A stretch of 47,964 nucleotides of DNA from positions 1-47,964 of the forward strand of contig SBGO01000457.1 of NCBI GenBank assembly GCA_006226565.1, written 5' to 3'. This DNA is from Deltaproteobacteria bacterium. GTDB lineage: Bacteria > Myxococcota_A > UBA9042 > PHBI01. Positions 44,707 to 47,964 of the stretch are shown here, piece by piece. Numbering within the stretch: the first letter of the stretch is position 1; each line of letters starts with the position of its first letter. The notes under the pieces are model-generated. The model was not told the DNA's origin. It ran no database searches and worked only from the letters and a program-made list of their open reading frames with translations. A program made the translations under genes and the position numbers.

Positions 44707-45552
44707 CTACTCGTCCGCGTCCGGGTTGAGGATCTCGATCACGCCGCAGCGACGCGCCTGGTTGAGGGCGCTGCAGGTCTCGAGCGGGGTGTAGGGCGAC
44801 TCGCGCAGGATCTCCTGCATCGCGCGCTCGCCGTCGACCAGCTCGAGGATCGCCTGGATCTTCTCGGTCCGCTCGTAGCCGTCGGGCATCGCGTTCTCGA
44901 TGGTCCGCGCCTTGCGCCGCGGGATGCGGACGAACTTGCCGAGGAAGGACTCGAAGAGGTTGAGGAGCTTGACCTCGTTGAACTCGAAGAACTCCCGCAG
45001 CGCCCCCTCGAAGCGCACGCCGACCAGGATCCGCTCGATGGACACCATCGCGGCCTTCCAGTCGTTGATCGACACCAGCCACAGGATGTCTTCGTAGAGC
45101 AGCCGGGCCGTCGTCGAGTCCGCCGGGAGCGCCTCGAGGGTCCCCGTGCTGCGCGGCTTCGGCCGCTGGCGCTGGACCGTCGGGATGGGCGGCGGCTCGA
45201 GGTCGATGCCCTCCGGCAGCGGCGGCATCTCCTGCAGGTGCAGATCGTCGAGGTCGACCTCGGCCCGCGCCGACGGGAGCTCGGGGGGCTCCGGCATCTC
45301 CACCGGCGCCCGCCGCTGGATCGGGGCCGGCAGCAGCGGGCGCGGCGGCGCGAACGCCTCCAGCCGCCGGACGAAGAGGGCGACCAGCTTGTCCACGGCC
45401 TCGACGCGCGCCTCGGCCGCCGGCGAGAGCTCCGCCGCGGGCGCCACGGACGCACGGGCGCGGGCGCGATCGCCGAGGACGGGCGCCAGGATCTCGTGAA
45501 TCCCATCCAACCCGTCGTCGCGCTCGATCGCGATCTGTCCGCCCATCTCCAT
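44707..45552 (-). CDS. Cytoplasmic protein of unknown function with a C-terminal winged-helix-like domain
   Basis: The ATG at 45552 gives 281 residues; an in-frame GTG at 45567 is an alternative, and neither has a clear ribosome site. There is no signal or membrane segment. The N-terminal 130 residues are Pro/Ala/Glu-rich and look disordered (LLPAPIQRRAPVEMPEPPEL). Residues about 145-200 are helical (LLYEDILWLVSINDWKAAMV, EFFEFNEVKLLNLFESFLGK). The end (YERTEKIQAILELVDGERAM, SPYTPLETCSALNQARRCGVIEIL) resembles the small winged-helix module found after DUF4388 domains in myxobacteria. Its job is unknown; it may be a regulatory or scaffolding protein. Confidence 0.72.
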   Translation of the reverse strand: MEMGGQIAIERDDGLDGIHEILAPVLGDRARARASVAPAAELSPAAEARVEAVDKLVALFVRRLEAFAPPRPLLPAPIQRRAPVEMPEPPELPSARAEVDLDDLHLQEMPPLPEGIDLEPPPIPTVQRQRPKPRSTGTLEALPADSTTARLLYEDILWLVSINDWKAAMVSIERILVGVRFEGALREFFEFNEVKLLNLFESFLGKFVRIPRRKARTIENAMPDGYERTEKIQAILELVDGERAMQEILRESPYTPLETCSALNQARRCGVIEILNPDADE

Positions 45553-45579
45553 CGTGCCGCGCACCACCTACCCGAGGTG

Positions 45580-45599
45580 CCCGGCGCAAAATCGCCGGG
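45580..45599. terminator. Hairpin after coaE
   Basis: CCCGGCG (45580-45586) pairs with CGCCGGG (45593-45599) around an A-rich 6-base loop. On the minus strand it lies between the coaE stop (45663) and the next start (45552). No T run, so weak as a terminator. Confidence 0.35.
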
Positions 45600-45662
45600 C
45601 CGTATTCTGGTTACTGAGCATCATCCCTGAAACGAAGTCGCGATGCGAGCCCAACACCGCCC

Positions 45663-46295
45663 TCATCCGTGCGAAAGCGCCCCCCAGCGTCCGACCAGCT
45701 CGTCGAAGACCCGGTCCGCCTCGCGCAGGAGCGCCTCGCGCGTCCCGTCATTGTGGATCACGAGGTCCGCCCGCGCGACCCGCGTCGCGTTGTCCGTCTG
45801 ATTCTCCATGCGCTGCCGCACGAGCTGCTCGTCGAGCCCGTCCCGGGCGACCGCGCGCGCGACCTGCAGCTCCGGCTCGGACACCACCGCGACCAGGGCC
45901 GAGAGGCCCGGGCTGAGCTGGTTCTCGAGGATGAGCGCCGCCTCGTAGACCACCCACCGGAGCCCCTCGCGGTGGGCCGCCGCCAGCTCCGCGCCGACCC
46001 GCGCCAGGATGGCGGGGTGGGTGATGGCGTTGAGCCGCGCGACCGCCTCCGGCTCGGCGAAGACGCGCGCCCCGAGGCGCTTGCGATCGAGGTTCCCGTC
46101 CGCCTGCAGGTACTCCGGCCCGAAGGTGCGCGCGATGGCGTCGAGGGCCGGCTCGCCCGGCGCGACGACCTCCCGGGCGAGCTGGTCCGCGTCGATGACG
46201 CGGACCCCGCGCTCGCGCCAGCGGGCCGCGACGGTCGATTTGCCGCTCGCGATTCCGCCCGTGAGCCCGATGACCGCAGTCGAGTGCCGTTCCAT
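45663..46295 (-). CDS. coaE: Dephospho-CoA kinase
   Basis: The ATG at 46295 gives 210 residues, the normal length. The P-loop GLTGGIASGKST is at the N-terminus, followed by the family motifs VIDADQLAREVV, NAITHPAIL, VVYEAALILE (the usual VPLL/ALLxE strand) and RMENQTDNATRVARADLVIHNDG split over two helices, where NQ and A-D are conserved. It phosphorylates the ribose 3' hydroxyl of dephospho-CoA, the last step of CoA synthesis, in the cytoplasm. It follows the aminotransferase gene by 61 bases in the same direction, probably as one transcript. Confidence 0.95.
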   Translation of the reverse strand: MERHSTAVIGLTGGIASGKSTVAARWRERGVRVIDADQLAREVVAPGEPALDAIARTFGPEYLQADGNLDRKRLGARVFAEPEAVARLNAITHPAILARVGAELAAAHREGLRWVVYEAALILENQLSPGLSALVAVVSEPELQVARAVARDGLDEQLVRQRMENQTDNATRVARADLVIHNDGTREALLREADRVFDELVGRWGALSHG

Positions 46296-46356
46296 ATCGA
46301 CACGCTTTACCACGCGATCAGCGGCCTTTGTAGTTACCTGGCGCGTTTGCGAGCGC

Positions 46357-47592
46357 TCACACCTCGCCGAGCACCGTGTCGAGGATCTCCAGCGCGGTCT
46401 GGATGTGACCGGCCTCGGCGACGAGCGGCGGCACGAAGCGCAGGACGCGCCCCTGGATGGCGTTCATCAGCAGCCCGCGCTCCTGGCAGCCGCTCACGAC
46501 GGCGGACACGAGCTCCGGCCCGCCGCGCAGCTCCAGCCCCTGGAGGAGCCCGATCCCGCGCGCCTCGGCGCAGCGCTCCGGGTGCCGGTCACACAGCGCC
46601 TGGAGCCCGGTCTTGAGCACCTCGCCGACCTCGAAGACGTGGTCGAGCAGGCGCTCCTCCTCGATCGTGCGGAGCACCTCGAGCCCGGCGCGCGTGGCCA
46701 GCGGGTTGCCGCCGAAGGTGCTGGCGTGGCTCCCCGGCTCGAAGCCGCGGCCGACCTCCTCGGTGCACAGCATCGCCCCGAGCGGCACGCCCCCGGCGAT
46801 GCCCTTGGCCGTCGACAGGATGTCCGGCTTGACCGCGTCGACCTCGTAGTAGAACCACTCGCCCGTGCGCCCGACGCCGGTCTGCACCTCGTCGTAGATG
46901 AGGACCATGTCCTGGGCGTCGCACAGCTTGCGGAGCTGCTTCAGGAAGCCCTTCGGCGGGATGTTCAGCCCGCCCTCGCACTGGATGGGCTCGAGGATGA
47001 CCGTGCCGATGCGCCCCTCGGCGCGGGCGAGGACCTCCTCGACGTGGGCGATGTCGCCGAAGCGCGCGAAGTGCGTCCCGGGCAGGAGCGGCTCGAAGCC
47101 CTTCTGGTACTTCGGCTGGCCGGTCACGCCGATGGTCGCGAAGGTGCGGCCGTGGAAGCTGTTCTCGAAGGCCAGCACCTCGGTGCGGTCGGGCTGCTTC
47201 TTGATGGTGGTCCGGTAGCGGCGCGCGAGCTTCAGCGCCGCCTCGTTGGCCTCGGCCCCGCTGTTGGCGAAGAACACGCGGTCGGCGAAGGTCACCTCGA
47301 CCAGCTTGTCCATCAGCGCGAGCGCCGGCTCGTTGTAGTACAGGTTCGACACGTGCATCAGCGCGTCGGCCTGCTCGCGGATGGCGGCGACGAGGCGCGG
47401 GTGCGCGTGCCCGAGGCTGTTCACCGCGATGCCCGCCACCATGTCGAGGTAGCGCCGCCCGTCGCGGTCCCAGACCCACACCCCCTCGCCGCGGGTGAGG
47501 AAGATGGGCACCTGCCGGTAGTTGGTCGTGTAGTGGCTGCCGGCGCGGGCGACGAGGTCGACGGTCGGGGTGTCGGGGAACAGGTGGGTCAT
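46357..47592 (-). CDS. argD: Acetylornithine/succinyldiaminopimelate-type class III aminotransferase
   Basis: The ATG at 47592 has GGAGAG upstream and gives 411 residues. The PLP site is complete: SGAEANEAALK (111-121), the aromatic FHGRTFATIG, Asp234 in YDEVQTGVGRTG and the Schiff-base Lys263 in STAKGIAGGVPLGA, followed by STFGGNPLA. The motif order and length match ArgD, which makes N-acetylornithine from the semialdehyde in arginine synthesis and often serves lysine synthesis too. Other class III enzymes (GABA or ornithine transaminases) are closely related, so the substrate is inferred from similarity. No other arginine gene is in the window. Confidence 0.88.
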   Translation of the reverse strand: MTHLFPDTPTVDLVARAGSHYTTNYRQVPIFLTRGEGVWVWDRDGRRYLDMVAGIAVNSLGHAHPRLVAAIREQADALMHVSNLYYNEPALALMDKLVEVTFADRVFFANSGAEANEAALKLARRYRTTIKKQPDRTEVLAFENSFHGRTFATIGVTGQPKYQKGFEPLLPGTHFARFGDIAHVEEVLARAEGRIGTVILEPIQCEGGLNIPPKGFLKQLRKLCDAQDMVLIYDEVQTGVGRTGEWFYYEVDAVKPDILSTAKGIAGGVPLGAMLCTEEVGRGFEPGSHASTFGGNPLATRAGLEVLRTIEEERLLDHVFEVGEVLKTGLQALCDRHPERCAEARGIGLLQGLELRGGPELVSAVVSGCQERGLLMNAIQGRVLRFVPPLVAEAGHIQTALEILDTVLGEV

Positions 47593-47664
47593 CGGGCGCT
47601 CTCCGAAGCGAGGACGGCGCGATTGTCGTCGTCCCCGTGACGGAGGACAAGCCCTATCGCGGCC

Positions 47665-47964
47665 TCACGCGCGCCACGCCAGGAGGCGGTCGCGCGCCTC
47701 CTTGATGCGGCGCGTCAGCTCGTTGGCCGCCTGCTGGAGCTGCGGGTTGTTGGCGTGCTTGTCGGGGTGGTAGCGCGACAGGAGCTCGCGATAGGCCCGC
47801 TGAATTTCGTCCTTGTCCGCCCCGAGCGGGAGCTCGAGCGCGGCGTAGGCGAGGCGGACCTCCTGCGGATAGACCGTCGCGCCCGCGCCCGAGCGGACGC
47901 CGCCGGCGTCCTTGTCCTGGGGCCTCCCCCAGGCGCTCGCCCCGGCGTCCTGCGACGCGGCGCC
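47665..47964 (-). CDS. C-terminal J domain of a DnaJ-like protein (start beyond window edge)
   Basis: The frame is open from the window edge to TGA at 47667-47665 and codes 99 residues. The last 65 are a J domain: YAALELPLGADKDEIQRAYR, the HPD signature in RYHPDKHANN, and a closing helix NELTRRIKEARDRLLAWRA. The J domain is at the extreme C-terminus, as in TerB-DjlA-like proteins, where it follows a membrane or TerB part. The upstream piece seen (QDAGASAWGRPQDKDAGG) is a low-complexity linker. It should stimulate a DnaK-type ATPase; the N-terminal domain that gives its location is missing. Confidence 0.85.
   Translation of the reverse strand, partial: GAASQDAGASAWGRPQDKDAGGVRSGAGATVYPQEVRLAYAALELPLGADKDEIQRAYRELLSRYHPDKHANNPQLQQAANELTRRIKEARDRLLAWRA

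Overview
This is a roughly 48 kb stretch of very GC-rich chromosome, densely coded on both strands. The gene content points to a Gram-negative, myxobacteria-like bacterium (phylum Myxococcota or close relatives). The signs are many lipoproteins with acidic Asp-Thr-rich linkers, TPR-PEGA envelope proteins, a Ser/Thr kinase with a PEGA sensor, MopE-type Cys/Asp repeats, three ECF sigma/anti-sigma pairs and an OvoA ovothiol enzyme. No tRNA, rRNA, CRISPR array, transposase, plasmid or phage gene was seen. The lineage call is inference from gene families.

Layout. 1-497: the end of an ECF sigma gene and its zinc-finger anti-sigma partner. 512-9431: an envelope block of a PPC-repeat lipoprotein, a collagen-like lipoprotein, a TPR-PEGA protein and three exported proteins. 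9591-13794: a PEGA-tailed Ser/Thr kinase facing a formylglycine-enzyme-like lipoprotein and a second TPR-PEGA protein. 13902-15703: an ECF sigma, a degenerate zinc-finger anti-sigma and a small secreted protein in one operon. 16012-24801: a tightly coupled five-gene operon (DUF4175-like coiled-coil membrane protein, HExxH metallopeptidase with TPRs, MoxR ATPase, DUF58 protein, BatA-like vWA protein). 24833-26754: an esterase-like lipoprotein and an exported protein. 26857-29323: an ECF sigma and a putative anti-sigma coupled to DUF2953 (YtfI-like) and two GerW/YtfJ-like proteins. 29457-33934: OvoA, a HemY-like flavoprotein and a LuxR-type regulator. 34075-36360: a MopE-type lipoprotein ending in a catalytically degenerate amidase. 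36584-43428: a VOC-SRPBCC fusion, a large hybrid histidine kinase and UvrC. 43429-43697: a repeat island. 43698-47964: a DUF1287 protein, an uncharacterised cytoplasmic protein, CoaE, an ArgD-like aminotransferase and the C-terminal J domain of a cut-off gene.

How the parts fit. Most of the window builds, senses or repairs the cell envelope. The MoxR operon and the sigma-DUF2953-GerW operon look like two self-contained systems, and neither combination is one I can name as characterised in this lineage. Two peptidoglycan-hydrolase folds (an amidase_3 and a DUF1287) appear to have lost their catalytic residues. Four copies of one hairpin repeat lie at gene ends, and three genes take their last codons and stop from it. 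Several divergent regions carry a promoter of the form TTGnnn-N17/18-TAGnnT, in two cases placed so that the mRNA would be leaderless.
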